In this document: positions 25,598-37,267 of the stretch, one piece after another
Layout: each line of letters begins with the position of its first letter
Numbering within the stretch: position 1 is the first letter of the stretch
Origin: Ampelocalamus luodianensis
Taxonomy: Eukaryota > Streptophyta > Magnoliopsida > Poales > Poaceae
Direction of reading: 5' to 3'
NCBI GenBank assembly: GCA_036346255.1
Contig: CM070638.1
Coordinates: 36,084,394 to 36,148,393, forward strand
Length of the DNA: 64,000 nucleotides
Program-made: the position numbers and the translations under genes
Notes under the pieces: model-generated
Databases searched by the model: none
What the model was told of the DNA's origin: nothing
Seen by the model: only the letters and a program-made list of their open reading frames with translations

Positions 25598-26019
25598 GGG
25601 GAGGAGGGAAAGGAGGAAGGAGGAGGTGGGCTGGCGCTGGGGCGTGCGAGAGGGAAAAGGAGCAGGCCGGGCCAGGAAAAAGAAAGAGAAAATGATCGAA
25701 AGAAAAAGAAATTGGCCCGGAAAGGAAAATCCGAAAAAAGAGGATTTCTGAATTTAGAAAATTGAATTAAATACAATCGAGTTCAAAGAAAATAGCAAAT
25801 AAACTCCAAAAAAATTCTAAAAATTTTCAGAAAATTCTTTGGAACTTAAGGAACCCAATTAAAATAATTTTTAATTTAATTCAAGTCTAGATTAATCATA
25901 TTAAATTATTTTGATTTCTAAAAATTCAAATTAAGTTTTTACTTAACCAAAAAAATTCAAATAGTTATTTTTATTTTTAAATGTTTCAATAAACTCCAAA
26001 TTTGAGATGTTATAGACTT

Positions 26020-26699
26020 TAGCCCTAATGACTCTAATTTTTTTGAGAGGATGATTATAATTCGTTTAAGCCTTGCAACCACCATGCTTTGACCATTCAC
26101 ACTATAATCATTCTGTTTAATTACACGGGACACATCAAATTATAAAATAATCTTACATTGGCCACCCCATGCTCGTTGGGCCATCGTCGACCATCCCGTG
26201 TGCCCATTGTGGCTACCATTGGCATCATGTGTGCTTACCAAGTTATCATGGCTACCCCAGTCATCCCGTGCTCGCCATACTTGCCATTGGCCATCTCGTG
26301 CTCACAAGTGCCATCGTCAGCCATACACCAACTCCTGAGGGACTCCAAATACTCGGAGAAGTAGTGAACCAGTTCGTCCTCTGGCACAAGCGAGACATCA
26401 TATTGACTACGATTACATCGCTCGTGCGGACAGATTACGTTTGGAGGAGTTGAGGAGGGGAGATCTGACACCACATCATGACCAACAATTGCACGAGATG
26501 CGCACACGCCACCTCGCGATGGCGTGCCTCATGATATGCCACCGTCTTCACCGCCTCACGGAGGATGTGTAGAGCCGACACATGAACAACAAGAGGCGCA
26601 CAACAGCATGAAGAGCATGCGAAACAAGTTGATGCACCGAAGGTGCCCACGGCGAGCAGAAATTCGAAAAAGCATCCAATCAAGATAAGGCCGGCTTAT
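26020..26699. other. sequence between solo LTR and CACTA remnant, no gene recognised
   Basis: Contains a loosely repetitive stretch (26160-26320) with repeated CCATCGTCGACC/CCATCCCGTG-like words. It may belong to the CACTA element, whose left end I could not find. Confidence 0.35.
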
Positions 26700-27049
26700 G
26701 TGCCGATGCGGATGTCGTGGGGTGGAAAGGTGGTATGGCCATGATATGTTCAAGCCGAGAACCAAGCGCCAAGATCCGAGAAGGCCGTCACGACAAGCGG
26801 AAACAAGTGCAAGGCGAGCACCAACCAAAACCAACGGGTTACTTGCAAGTGCGTAAATGTTGAATGCATCACATGGTCAAAGAATTGCCCCATAAAAATA
26901 TGAAAGAGGCAAGTGTTTCCTTCCAAATCGGGTGATCCAGTACCTACCAATTGGAATGAAAAGGTTTCATGATTGGTACTTGCGTGCTATCCCGACGAAG
27001 GTACATCTCATAGAGGCAAGGTTCCGCCTATGACATTTGGAGGCCCAAA

Positions 27050-28015
27050 GGACAAATTGCCTTTGACTTTGATGACATCCATACTATCTTTCGCCTCGGA
27101 GAAATGGAAACCAATCTCATTCGCGTGTGGTGCCTGTAAGTCCTAGTCCTATTGCATTGATATGATTGTAATCTTTAGATTTTGTTATAACTAACTAACC
27201 CGCTATGATTTGTAGAATGCAAGTGCACATTTCAAGTAAACTTCCTAGCAAAGACCAAGCGGTACTTGGACCTCAATTAATAGCCAGACGAGGTTTAATT
27301 TCCCGACAAGTGGGAACTGGACCACAAGGAGCTGGCCCGTGGAGAGACCGTTGAGGAGAAAGATAAAATACGGAATGAAAAATTAGGAAGGAGTACTATA
27401 AGGTTGCGGCGTATATTTGAGAGCTTTCTCCGAATGCAAGACAAATCCTATATATTTCTACCCTACAACTTCAAGTAAGTTTAACTATATCCTTCAATCT
27501 TTAATGAGCCATATTATTTTGTTCGATGCAAACGAGCTTATCTATTCCTATGATTAAATTCATGCAATGAGCATTGGATTTGTGTAGTATCGACCTCAAG
27601 CTAGGCATGGCGTGGGTCATGGATCCACTTGATTATGACGAGTCGCTTTACAAAGATTTCATAAGCATTCTTAAGGCGTATACTTATCAACCATCCTCAT
27701 CGACTTTTGACTTTTCAATACTAACTAACTTGCTTTTGTTAAATTCATTGGCGGAGCGCATATGTACTACGTCAACAAACTCAAAGGGTGTATGATCCGA
27801 GAGGAAGGGTGACCTATATGTCAAAACAAGATGGCGGTAAGTGCAACTTACTTTAGTACTTCCATTACGTTGCCGCCACAAACATTGGCGTTTTTATATG
27901 CGAAACTCACAGTGCCACAAGCAGAAGCCCGGGAGTTTGCACTGTGGATATTACGTATGCACTTACATGAGTGTCACCGGTGCCTACAGGAGACACCCCT
28001 TTATGGTATGTTATA
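27050..28015 (+). pseudogene. Ulp1-like (C48) cysteine protease remnant of CACTA element
   Basis: Broken pieces in several phases: FDFDDIHTIFRLGEMETNLIR (about 27067-27130; first 20 residues FDFDDIHTIFRLGEMETNLI), then EHWIC (about 27570) followed in another phase by IDLKLGMAWVMDPLDYD, and PGSLHCGYYVC (about 27927-27960). HW, the D after V/L and CGYY correspond to the catalytic His, Asp and Cys regions of Ulp1/SENP proteases, which remove SUMO-like proteins. The pieces are separated by intron-like gaps with GTAAGT at 27136 and 27474. At least one frameshift follows HWIC, so it is probably inactive. The role of such proteases in CACTA elements is unknown. Confidence 0.5.
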
Positions 28016-28484
28016 ACTAATTCACTCGTCGTATAACACACGCATATGTTATGAAATACTAAACTTAAAATTGTCTTGTAGTGGAAAGATGAGATAGGAA
28101 TTTGTAGAAAACCACTCAACGATGATAGCCTCACGAGCTCGTCGGGGACATTTGCAACTTCATAATGGATGCTATTATACACGTCAGAGGTACATACCAT
28201 GACGACACGTCTATGCTAGGACGTCGCCCTGAGTACGAGTTCCTTCGTGAGTGGGAAGGAATGCATTTAGGACATTGAGAACAATGTGTATGTAATGTTA
28301 TCGCACTTTATGCTACAAGTGTTTGTAATGATAAATTATAAACATGATGTTGCGCGGATGTGAATATAATGTCTCGTTGAACTTGTTAATATCATGTCTT
28401 CAATTATATATATATATCATGCATGGTTTGATATATATACCGTGGTTTGAGAATTTGAATTTTTTTTGGGAAAACAGTTGTAGG

Positions 28485-28760
28485 GGCGTGTAGTTGCAAG
28501 CGCCTCCTGAGAAAATTACAGAGGCGGTGGTCATCTAAGCCGCCCTTACAAATCTAATTTGTAGAGGCGGCTTGTAATCCCGCCTCTACAAACGATTTGT
28601 AGGCGGCTCTAGACACCAACCGCTCTACAAATAAGATTTGTAGGGGCGGTTGAAACCGCCCCTACAAATCTCGATTTGTGGCGACGGTTGGGTAGGGCGG
28701 TGGTCGAGCCGCCTCTGAGGCTCACCGGCCGCCCCTACTGATGCTCTCTTTGTAGTAGTG
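28485..28760. repeat. subterminal inverted repeats of CACTA element
   Basis: Multiple copies of TTTGTAG(A/G)GGCGG in both orientations. One pair forms an 18-bp perfect inverted repeat with a 2-base loop (28634-28651 and 28654-28671). Such arrays usually bind the element's own transposase. Confidence 0.7.
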
Positions 28761-28767
28761 TAATGCT

Positions 28768-28858
28768 TCAGATCTAATGGAAAATTTTGTTCTTGCCATA
28801 CACCAATTGTCGACGATATAGTAAGCTCAGATCTAATGGAAAATTTTGTTCTTGCTAC
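28768..28858. repeat. short direct repeat beside CACTA end
   Basis: CAGATCTAATGGAAAATTTT and the following GTTCTTGC occur at about 28768 and again about 61 bp downstream. The second copy leads into sequence with GTTTTTGCCACTGG. Confidence 0.8.
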
Positions 28859-28860
28859 TG

Positions 28861-29653
28861 AAAATGTGTGCGATTTTGTTTTTGCCACTGGTTATTGACA
28901 ATCAGAGTATTATTATTTCATCTCCAAAAATAATAAATCCTTACAATTTTGTAAAATGGCAATCGGACTGTTTTATCTCATCTCCCAAAATAATAGTTCC
29001 GATGCGGGGGATGGGCTCACACAGGAGGTAGCTGAGGGCGGGTCGAGCGGGATGTACCTGAGGAAGGGACGGGGCAGCATGGGAGGCGGCAGAGGAAGCG
29101 GACGGGTCGACTGGAGGCGGTGGGGCCAGGCTTGCGCGGGCGGCAGCGTGGGCGGGCTCGCGCGGCAAGCGCTCAAACCATGGCTAGGGATTTGGGGAGG
29201 AGTTGGATTTGGAGGAGGAAGAGAAAGAAATAGAGGCAAAAGATGTAGGGGCAATTTGGTCTTTCTCCCCTCTGCTTTCCCTCCTTCGCTGGTCAAACAG
29301 GCCCAAACTCATGATGAACTAACGGTGACTATAGTAGTGGAGGAAGGGAAGAAAAAATTTGAGCGGTAAAAACGAAATGTGCATATTCTTGAAGGCATAA
29401 CCAAAATTGCACATAAGTCTAGTAGCAAAAACAAAAAGAATAGTAGTGGTGGCTGCTCCCAAGGAGAGGATTGGTGATGAGGACATGCATCGGACGACCA
29501 GGTGTGGCCCGGGAAGCAAAATCTTGAGGCACAGATTGGTCAGATGATGTTGAGGAGGGAAGGCCGGGATAGCAAGGGTGGAGATGATTGCGAGGCGTGG
29601 CTGGGGCAGTAACGAGGGAGGTGGTGGCGGCCCAGGGAGACTAAGAGAGATTG
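28861..29653. other. gene-free stretch, purine-rich with low-complexity open frames
   Basis: An open frame on the plus strand (28956-29369) and one on the minus strand (29296-28973) come from a G-rich segment (29030-29260). They have glycine/arginine- or proline-rich products with no recognised domain. GTTTTTGCCACTGG near 28877 and its near-inverse at about 29420 hint at a small inverted-repeat element, but no TSD was found. Confidence 0.35.
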
Positions 29654-30227
29654 GGGCTGTTTGGTCTCTGACCCATAATACTAAAACCTGAGTAATACCA
29701 AACCTAGGTAAAAAAATGATATTTGGATTGTAGCTATATCAATTCACAGGCAATACCGAGATTGATGTGTTTAGATTGCAGTCATACCAAAATTTGCTAA
29801 ATTTGTGAGTATGACACGCAGGTGTCGCATGACATATAATTTTTGCCTAAAATATGTCAATACGGGTCTTGTTTTATTGATAAAATGACAAAGAACACAA
29901 CAATTTAAACGGATCACAAATCAGATACTTAGTTTATGAAATATGATCATATGAAACTGATTAAACGAACTAACTATGCATTTAATGCCCTGTTCACATC
30001 CAACAAAATGACGCCATGTAACAAACTCATAGGCTAGTTGCCTTGCCAATTTTTTGGCAAGCTTTTTGGCTGCCTAGACTTTGCCTGGGAACTGTGAAGG
30101 AAAAATTGGCTTTACCAAATTTTTGAGGGCACATCAAAATTTTGGTATCAATCCAAATGTTAGCCAAATCACCGGGATACTATTAAAATTTGGTTTGGCA
30201 GGTTAAAGTAATGAACCAAACAGGCCC
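29654..30227. mobile_element. MITE candidate
   Basis: 574 bp with inverted termini GGGCTGTTTGGT and (inverted) GGGCCTGTTTGGTTCAT, flanked by ATTG on both sides. The interior is AT-rich, has no ORF, and is partly self-complementary. TSD length does not fit one superfamily clearly (Tourist elements use TTA/TAA, hAT 8 bp). Confidence 0.45.
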
Positions 30228-32683
30228 ATTGTCTTTCGAAAGGGTACAGGCAATTTTGTCGGCTCATGACATATGGTCACATCTCTAGTAAAAAAATAGA
30301 AACTACAGAAATTCTCATAAACAAATATCCGATCATTGATTTGTTGGATCCTAATTATGTTTAACAAATCATAACCAATGGATACTAGCTTAAAAGAGAA
30401 ATATGCTAGAAATTCTAAAAAAAAACATACGGCCCTTAATTTGGTGAACCCATAGCCATTAGATTTTGTTTATCAAGCTCTATTTGAACTCAATGTTAAA
30501 AGACAAAGAGTCCTATACCTCTTGAGCCCTACCTCAATCAAGTCGATCAATTTGATAAAGGGGTTATTTGACGTCCAAAGTGTCTCTTTCCACCTCCCCT
30601 CTTTGTGCCGTGCGCTTGCATGCAAATTAAGTCGATCAGTTCGATCTCCCGGCCGCTGCGACGTACTCACTCATGAACGGGAGGAGGCTGAGACGGTGCT
30701 GACGTGCCTACGAACTCGGCGATCGGCTCGTCTGCAAGTTGGCTAATTAATCAAGCAGAAAAACTAGACAACAGTTGCAGGGGAGGTGGCGACGAGAGGG
30801 CAGGCACGGTTGAGGCAACTAGCTGCGAGATGTCGCGGGGCTGTGTACGCGTAGGCCTTAGGCGCAACGAGCGGCCGCGGTCAGGCAGGCACAGGCAAGC
30901 GGTGGCGGTCGTGGACGGTGCGCAATGGCACGGCAGTGGCTCTGGAGAGCGAGGCGCGGAGGTAGCGGCTAGTGGCAGCTGTGCAAGCGGAAGCGCTGTT
31001 TGACAAGGTTGTGCAGCCCAGCAAGGAGGCAGGGGCACTTTTTTCTTGATTTTTGCATTAGACTTGCTCTGAAACATGAAGTTTGGTTCTAAAACCTGCT
31101 TGAGATTGCTTGAATTTTGTCTCGATTCTTTTCTCCTTTTGCAACCCCCTGTTGCAATCTGTTCAGAAACTTGATTTTTGTTGAGACGTACTTTTGAAAC
31201 TTCAAATTTCAGGTTTGAAACTTTATGAAACTTCATGTTCCAATTTTGAAACTTTATGAGACTACAAGTTTCAGTTTTAAACTTTGTCGAACTTCTTTCA
31301 AGTTTCAAATTTGAAACTTCATGAAACTTTTGCAAACAACAAGTTTTAGTTTTTTGAATCCTCATGAAACATCATTTTAGTTTTGATCTCTTCAAACTTC
31401 ATGAATCTTTTGAATTTGCATGTTTCAGATGTTTTGTGAGAGGAGTCTAGCGATGAAGCTCTACACATGCTTCCCGCGTGTAGTGGAGTTGGATGATGAG
31501 GAGCGGGTGAGCTGCCTGTCACCCGCGCGTGCACAACAGAGGTTGGCTGTGAGGTTTCTTGCAAAGAGGCCGGAGGCAAGGTTTTGCGAGATGAGGAGAC
31601 AGGCGATTGGGGCACACGCGAACGCCAGCGTGCGATGGACGACGGCGGGGGAGGTGTCGCTTGTGCACCGCACGCATGTGGAGCACACGCGAACGCCAGC
31701 GTGCGATGGACGACGGCGGGGGAGGTGTCGCTTGTGCACCGCACGCATGTGGACAGCAACAATGAGGTCGTGAAAGGAGCAGTGGCACAAAGGTGCCGCG
31801 CTGTAGCCAATTGATTACATAGAATCTAACGGTTGGAACCTATCCGTTAGGAGCTCTCCCGATGAAACAACGTGAGCCAGTAGCTCTCTTAGGCCTTGTC
31901 TTGGGGGCTTAAAGCCTGCTTCGACTTCCAAAAAGCTGGAAGTCCCCTAAACAGGTCTGCTTCAAAGTGCTTTTTTGTTAAGCCAAAAGCCACAATACAC
32001 AATACACTAGAAGCTGAAACTAGGGCGAGGTGTGCATCTTGGGCTTTTGCGGGTGGGATTTTCGTGATTGCTACTAAGGATTTGGAGAACGCTACCTAGC
32101 TGGTGCCTAGATTGATCCGCTTAAACGAGTTGAGCGACCAACATGCAATTTGGTAGTTCAGTGACCTACTTGAATCTGCCGGACAAATTTTTCGACTAGA
32201 TGTTGGCCTCATGCTACGTTAGCACGGGTCAATGTACCATGTAATCTGTCATACCCGGTCGGTATACTAATAACATGGGGTGACCCATTTAAACGAGTTT
32301 AGTGATCTAGACATGTAGTTTAGGAGTTCAGTGACCTACTTCAATCAGCGAACAAATTGAGTGACCTACAATGCAATTTACTCAGTAAGCTTAAGAACTT
32401 TTGAATCCAGCTATGTACTTTCCACTAAGATCCTTTGACTTTCTAATCAGATGGGAGAACTTTCAACTCAAGTGGAGGAACTTTTGGGCCGGCTGGAAAC
32501 TTTTGAATCGGGTGGGAAAACTTTAAAATCGAGTGGAACGTCCTCCACAAAGGTTAGTCACCAATGTCCGGTGAGGTGGCGCCTTGGAAAAGGCATATTT
32601 AGGGAGGAATAAAGAGAACTTGTAGGGAAAGTGAAGGCGTTGTCTGATTGTTTCCATGTGTGAGGAACAGAGGGAGCAAACAC
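30228..32683. other. gene-free stretch with low-complexity repeats
   Basis: 30470-31000 holds GC-rich open frames without domains. About 31180-31440 is a degenerate array of GAAACTT(C/T)ATGAAACTT-like words. About 32100-32400 holds a diverged direct repeat with GTTCAGTGACCTACTT twice (near 32155 and 32325). About 32400-32540 repeats AACTTTTGAATC-type words. The 204-codon minus-strand frame 31365-30751 runs through these repeats and I do not accept it as a gene. Confidence 0.4.
31613..31753. repeat. 71-bp tandem duplication
   Basis: CACACGCGAACGCCAGCGTG and about 50 more bases are repeated nearly perfectly, starting at 31613 and 31684. The two units look almost identical, so the duplication is recent. 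Confidence 0.9.
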
Positions 32684-32688
32684 ACAAC

Positions 32689-32950
32689 TGTTGAGGAATC
32701 GTCACTGGCAAGTCCAATCTGAGCGATTACATCGTAGATAAATAGAGAATCGTAAGAACGATGCAAGAACACAAGAACGAATAATAGATGAACACAAGTA
32801 TGAGAGGGGACTGCAGACTTCTCTTTATTGCTCTTCCAATAATGAATCTGTGTACAATGTTTGGGGGGGTCCCCCCCTCCTATATATAGTCTAGGGTGGA
32901 TGAGGTGCCCACCCGGACCCGGACTCCTAGCCGGGCCCGGTTTCCTAACA
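32689..32950 (-). repeat. 3' LTR of copia element
   Basis: 262 bp. CTATATATAG (about 32880-32889) can act as a TATA box on either strand. Next to it inside the element the plus strand reads CTCCCCCTTGGGCTCTC, i.e. a minus-strand polypurine tract GAGAGCCCAAGGGGGAG. Confidence 0.88.
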
Positions 32951-33194
32951 CTCCCCCTTGGGCTCTCATCCTTCATGTCCATGCCTCGTCAAAACTCCAT
33001 AAAAACCCAGTGGGAAAATTTTTTGGAGAAAGAGTACACGAATCATGTCCTGCTATGTTGCACGAATTGCCTCATTAAAAATCTTAACTGAGAAACTTCA
33101 GGAAAACTCGTCAAGGGAAAAAGAGTACAATCCACCCAATTTTATTTAATCTCCAGGATTTGCTCTTTGGGTACTCGATCTTCATAATCAAGTT

Positions 33195-34725
33195 TTAGTA
33201 ATGAATTTGTGAAGGTTCTCCCCCTGAATTCTGCACATCTCTAAGTCTCATCATCCCAATTCCACGTACGCACCTTTCAAAGCTAGATGCTGGAAGTGAC
33301 TTAGTGAATAGATCTGCAAGATTTTCACATGACTTAGTATGCAATACTTTAATTTCGTCCATCTTTTGCATTTCATGAGCATAGAAGAACTTGGGGTTGA
33401 TATGCTTTGTGAGAGGACTCTTCACATAACCCATCTGCACTTGTGCAACACAAGCTGTATTATCTTCATAGATAATGTGGGGGTTTGTGCGGTATTCAAT
33501 CCACATGACTGCTGGATGTGGTGAATCATCCGCCGAAGCCAAGAGCATTCACGTGCGGCCTCGTACAGTGCTATAATTTCTGAGTGGTTCGTCGAAGTTG
33601 ATATCATACTTTGCTTAGACGATTTCCATGAAATTGCAGTTCCACCACACAGGAATACATAGCCTGTTTGCGACTTAGCTGTATGTGGGTCTGACAGGTA
33701 CCCAGCATCTGCATAGCTAGTCATTGTAAGATCCTGGTTCTTTCTGTAGAACAGACCAAGATCTTTACTTCCTTGGAGGTATCGGAAGACATCCTTTATT
33801 CCCTGCCAATGCCTTTTGGTAGGTTCTGCACTATACCTTGCTAGAAGATTCACTGCAAATGCAATGTCCGGTCCAGTACAGTTTGCCAAATACATGAGTG
33901 CTCCAACTGCGCTCAAGTATGGGAATTCCGGTCCCAGGACTTCCTCCCCCTCTTCTCTAGGTCTGAACGGGTCCTTGTCTTGCTGCAAGGATCTCCCGAT
34001 CATCGACACTTTCGAGGGATATGCCTTTTCAAAGCCAAACCTTTCCAACACTTTCTGAGTGTAGGTTGACTGGTGTACTAAAATCCCTTCAGAGGTATGC
34101 TCAAGCTGCAAGCCTAGGCAATATTTGGTTTTACCCAAATCTTTCATTTCGAACTCCGACTCCAGGTAAGAGCTTGCTTTTTCAATATCTTCCAAAGTCC
34201 CGATGATATTGGATCATCTACATATCGAGATTATCTGTAATCCATCCGGGATCGCCGTATAAAAACACAGGGACAATCCTCACTGTTCGTGTAGCCTTTC
34301 TTGCAGAGAAAGTCGCTTAGGCGATTATACCACATCCTGCCTGATTGCTTCAGTCCATACAGTGACTTTCTGAGTTACACACTGTATAGATTTCTATTTG
34401 CTCTGTCTTGGTTGATGCAGGGGATACCTTTGGTACCTTCATATAAATTTTGAATCAAGTTCCCATAAAGATATGCGATTACCACATCCATCAATTTCAT
34501 TTTCAAATTCAGATTCACTGCCATTGAGATTAAATATCTAAAGGTAGTTCCGCCCATGACCGGGGAATAGGTTTCTTCATAATCGACTCCTGGTCTTTGA
34601 GTGAAACCTTGTGCAACAAGCCTTGCTTTATATCTGACAACTTCATTTCTTTCATTTCTCTTTCGAACAAATACCCATTTATGCCCTACATGGTGCACAT
34701 GGGGAGGTGTGCGACATGTGCCCAA
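33195..34725 (-). pseudogene. reverse transcriptase/RNase H of copia pol, frameshifted
   Basis: Minus-strand pieces: 34725-34375 with HKWVFVRKRNERNEVVRYKA and ARLVAQGFTQRPGVDYEETY, the N-terminal RT signature. The catalytic Y-V-D-D codons are at 34224-34213, between two frames. 34195-33422 has MKDLGKTKYCLGL, VGALMYLANCTGPDIAFAVN, then the RNase H parts SYADAGYLSDP and AISWKSSKQSMISTST. 33548-33195 gives the C-terminal part (IIYEDNTACVAQ, SPLTKHINPKFFYAHE, NLADLFTKSLP). At least three frame changes separate them. In an intact element these enzymes copy the element RNA into DNA and remove the RNA strand. Confidence 0.88.
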
Positions 34726-35428
34726 ACACCTCTCTTTTATTCAGAGATATTAATTCGCTTCTATTGCCTTTTCCAATCTTTCCAATCGATCTTTTCTTGC
34801 ATTCAATGAGCGATGCGAGCTCGGATCAAGATCAATGATTATGGCAATTTTCTTTGCAAAATAGATGTCGACATTGGTCGTTGCTCTATTCATAGATTCT
34901 CCGTGGTCACATAATTTATAGCTATTTCTTCATGGGACGGTTCGCTAATGCTTCTACTTGCTTACACGCTTTCAATTGCGGGGCAAGTCCTTTAGTTTTT
35001 CAGCTCCGATGTGTGCGCACACATCCATGCCGATGTCTCCTCCGTGGGAATATTCAAATCTGGTATGCCTTTTCTTTGAAGGTTCCATACGGTGCAGTCT
35101 CAAGCGGCTCCTTACATTTGTGGGAACTTGGTGATCGGTGTGACAAGTCCTTCTTATCCTTTTTCGCCAGGCGTCCCCGGTTACTTGGGATTCGAGGGGC
35201 CGGAGTTCTCGTCCTTTTATTCTGAGGCCTCTGGACGGGATTAGGGATACCTTCTATTTTCTTTGGTATTTCAATCCTCTCCGGTGCATTGCGTGCAGGC
35301 ACATGCGACTTGGTCACGCCCTTCAAATCACTAAAGTGGTCAGGCAGTTGATTCGCTAATGCTTGCAAATCTATTGTCTTCTGGACTTCTCTATCTGCTT
35401 CACTAGTGTGTGGGTCATGTGCATTAAT

Positions 35429-36620
35429 TCATGTGGCTTGCCACGTTATTTCCCGACATTCTTCATCAAGAGGTTGATTTCCTCCCCCTAATGACGGGAA
35501 ACTATCCTCATCAAATATGCTATCAGCGAACCGGGCTGTATGCAAATCTCCAGTCATCGGGTCCAAGTACCTGATTATGGATGCAGTCTCATAACCAACG
35601 TATATCCCAGACTTTCGGAGAGGGCCCATTGCAGTTCGCTGCGGTGGTGGTATAGGTACATAAACCTTGCAATCAAACCTTCGAAGATGAGAGATTTTCG
35701 GTGTTGACCCTTGCGCTAGTTGCATAGGTGAATGGTGTTGTATGCCGACGGTCTAAAATTGATGAGAGTTGCTGCGTGCAGGACTGCGTGTCCCCAACAT
35801 GTAGTGGTAAATTACAATTCTGTAAAAGCGGTCGGGCAATGAATTTAATTCTTTTAATCAATGTCTCTGCTAGTCCATTCTGGGTGTGGACATGTGGTAC
35901 CGAATGCTCAACGGTAATTCCCATTGCCATACAATAATCATCAAATGCCTTTGAAATAAATTCTCCGGCGTTGTCCATTCTGATGGACTTCACATGATGA
36001 TCAGGGAAATTATTCTTTATTTTAATTATCTGCGAGATCAGCTTTGCAAAAGTATGGTTTCTCGTAGACAATAAGCATACATGCGACCATTTCGAGGAAG
36101 CATCGATGAGCACAATAAAGTACCTAAATGGCCCTGACAGGGGCTAAATAGGACCGCAAATATCTCCTTGGATTCGGTCGAGGAATGCAGGGATTTCATC
36201 CTTCACTTTCAGAGTAGAAGGTCTAGTAATTAATTTCCCGGTGGCACATGTAGGGCACACGAAATCTTCTGGATTCGGGAAATTCTTTACATTGATATTA
36301 TGTCCCTGAGAATTGTTAATTATATTTCTCATCATTCTAAGACCGGGGTGGCCTAATCTATCATGCGAGAGAAAAGTTCGAGCTTCTAAAAGATGTTTTC
36401 GGGACAGTATAGGTTGCAGTGTCCTAATATGAGTGTAGTATAGCCCAGATTCATATGAAGGAAGTCGTTCTAATACCCTTTTCTCATTCTCCTCACGCTT
36501 TGTAATGAGCAGGTATTCCTTACCATACTCTTCTTCAGTCTCTACATGGAGACCGTTAGCGCGAATATCTTTAAAACTTAAGAGAGTTCTAGTCGATTCG
36601 GTACAACAAGGCTTCTTCAA
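35429..36620 (-). pseudogene. GAG-pre-integrase and integrase of copia pol, frameshifted
   Basis: 36620-36144 carries the zinc-binding part (HDRLGHPGLRMM ... FVCPTCATGK). 36113-35673 carries the catalytic core with D in MLIDASSKW, D in IRMDNAGEF and E in GLAETLIKRI. 35725-35429 is the C-terminal part (VYVPIPPPQRTAMGP, YVGYETASIIRYLDP). A stop and frame change lie at about 36140, and another near 35700. The segment from 35368 to 34726 between integrase and RT is proline- and lysine-rich and poorly conserved, as usual for copia. Confidence 0.85.
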
Positions 36621-37267
36621 TGACCAATGTCGTGCCCATCGGAGTATAATTGTGGCTCCTCCCGAGTCTATTATACAAGTATCATTGTCGCGATTGTCGT
36701 AAGACTACCAGCATTCTTGCTTGATCGACTGGAAAAATTTCGTCTCTCTTAGTATGGTATTTGTTGTGCCGCTATCTGCTAGGCACACTTCCTCCATAGG
36801 GCGCCACACGCGTTCTGATATATAAAGTATTTATTAATATGGAGCAGAAAAACAATCCACACATAAATCATACTTCAAAACAGAACAAACTTGCTTCATT
36901 AATACGGGAAAAGTCTTGCTGGACCCATCATAAGAATTTATTGCAAATGCTCTTCTAGAGCTTACAACCCTTATTCAATAATTCAAAATTCTAACATAAA
37001 CTGCAAATGACTGTAAAACTAAGTGCCATGCATGCACTAGATTGAATCAGCGAAGTAAGAATTAACTTCTTCCTGAATCTGGTCTACTTCTATCTTTTCT
37101 TCTTCGGCAACTACGGCTGCGGCCGCTGTAATGTCCAAAGAAGGAGTGATAGGCTCTCTGCGAGGATGTCCACATCCATAGGTGCGACCAATGGTGTGGA
37201 TCTTCTATGCTGCAATGGCGAGTGCGCCTCATGATGTCCTTTGCCCTTCTTCTTTGCCTTGAAAGCA

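Larger units (their letters stand above)
13884..26014 (-). mobile_element. solo LTR (about 3.4-kb family, Tekay/Del-like), interrupted by two younger solo LTRs
   Basis: Read on the minus strand the element starts TATAACATCTC (26014) and ends GGGTCACGACA (13884). GACTT flanks both ends (13879-13883 and 26015-26019). The pieces 13884-14530, 18037-20345 and 25603-26014 add up to about 3.38 kb once the two inserted elements and their duplicated TSDs are removed, close to the 3450-bp copy at 45801. A TATA-like sequence reads on the minus strand at 20219-20210. There is no PBS, polypurine tract or protein domain, as expected for a solo LTR left by recombination between two LTRs. The TGTAACATCCC-type start and the length recall Tekay/Del chromovirus LTRs; that family name is an inference. 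Confidence 0.75.
26700..28760 (+). mobile_element. decayed CACTA (CMC/EnSpm) transposon, one end visible
   Basis: The right end, 28760, reads inward on the minus strand as CACTACTACAAAGAGAG, the usual CACTA terminus. Next to it is a 270-bp zone (about 28485-28750) of repeated, often inverted TTTGTAGGGGCGG words, typical subterminal repeats. Upstream on the plus strand lie remnants of an Ulp1-like protease, found in many plant CACTA elements. The left terminus is not visible, so the start given is approximate. Confidence 0.6.

Noticed and set aside
28857..29440. MITE with GTTTTTGCCACTGG-like inverted ends
   Set aside because: Only about 15 bases match in inverse orientation and no TSD was found.
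30751..31365. 204-codon minus-strand frame
   Set aside because: The first half is a translated GAAACTT repeat array and the second half GC-rich low-complexity sequence. No domain and no promoter signals.
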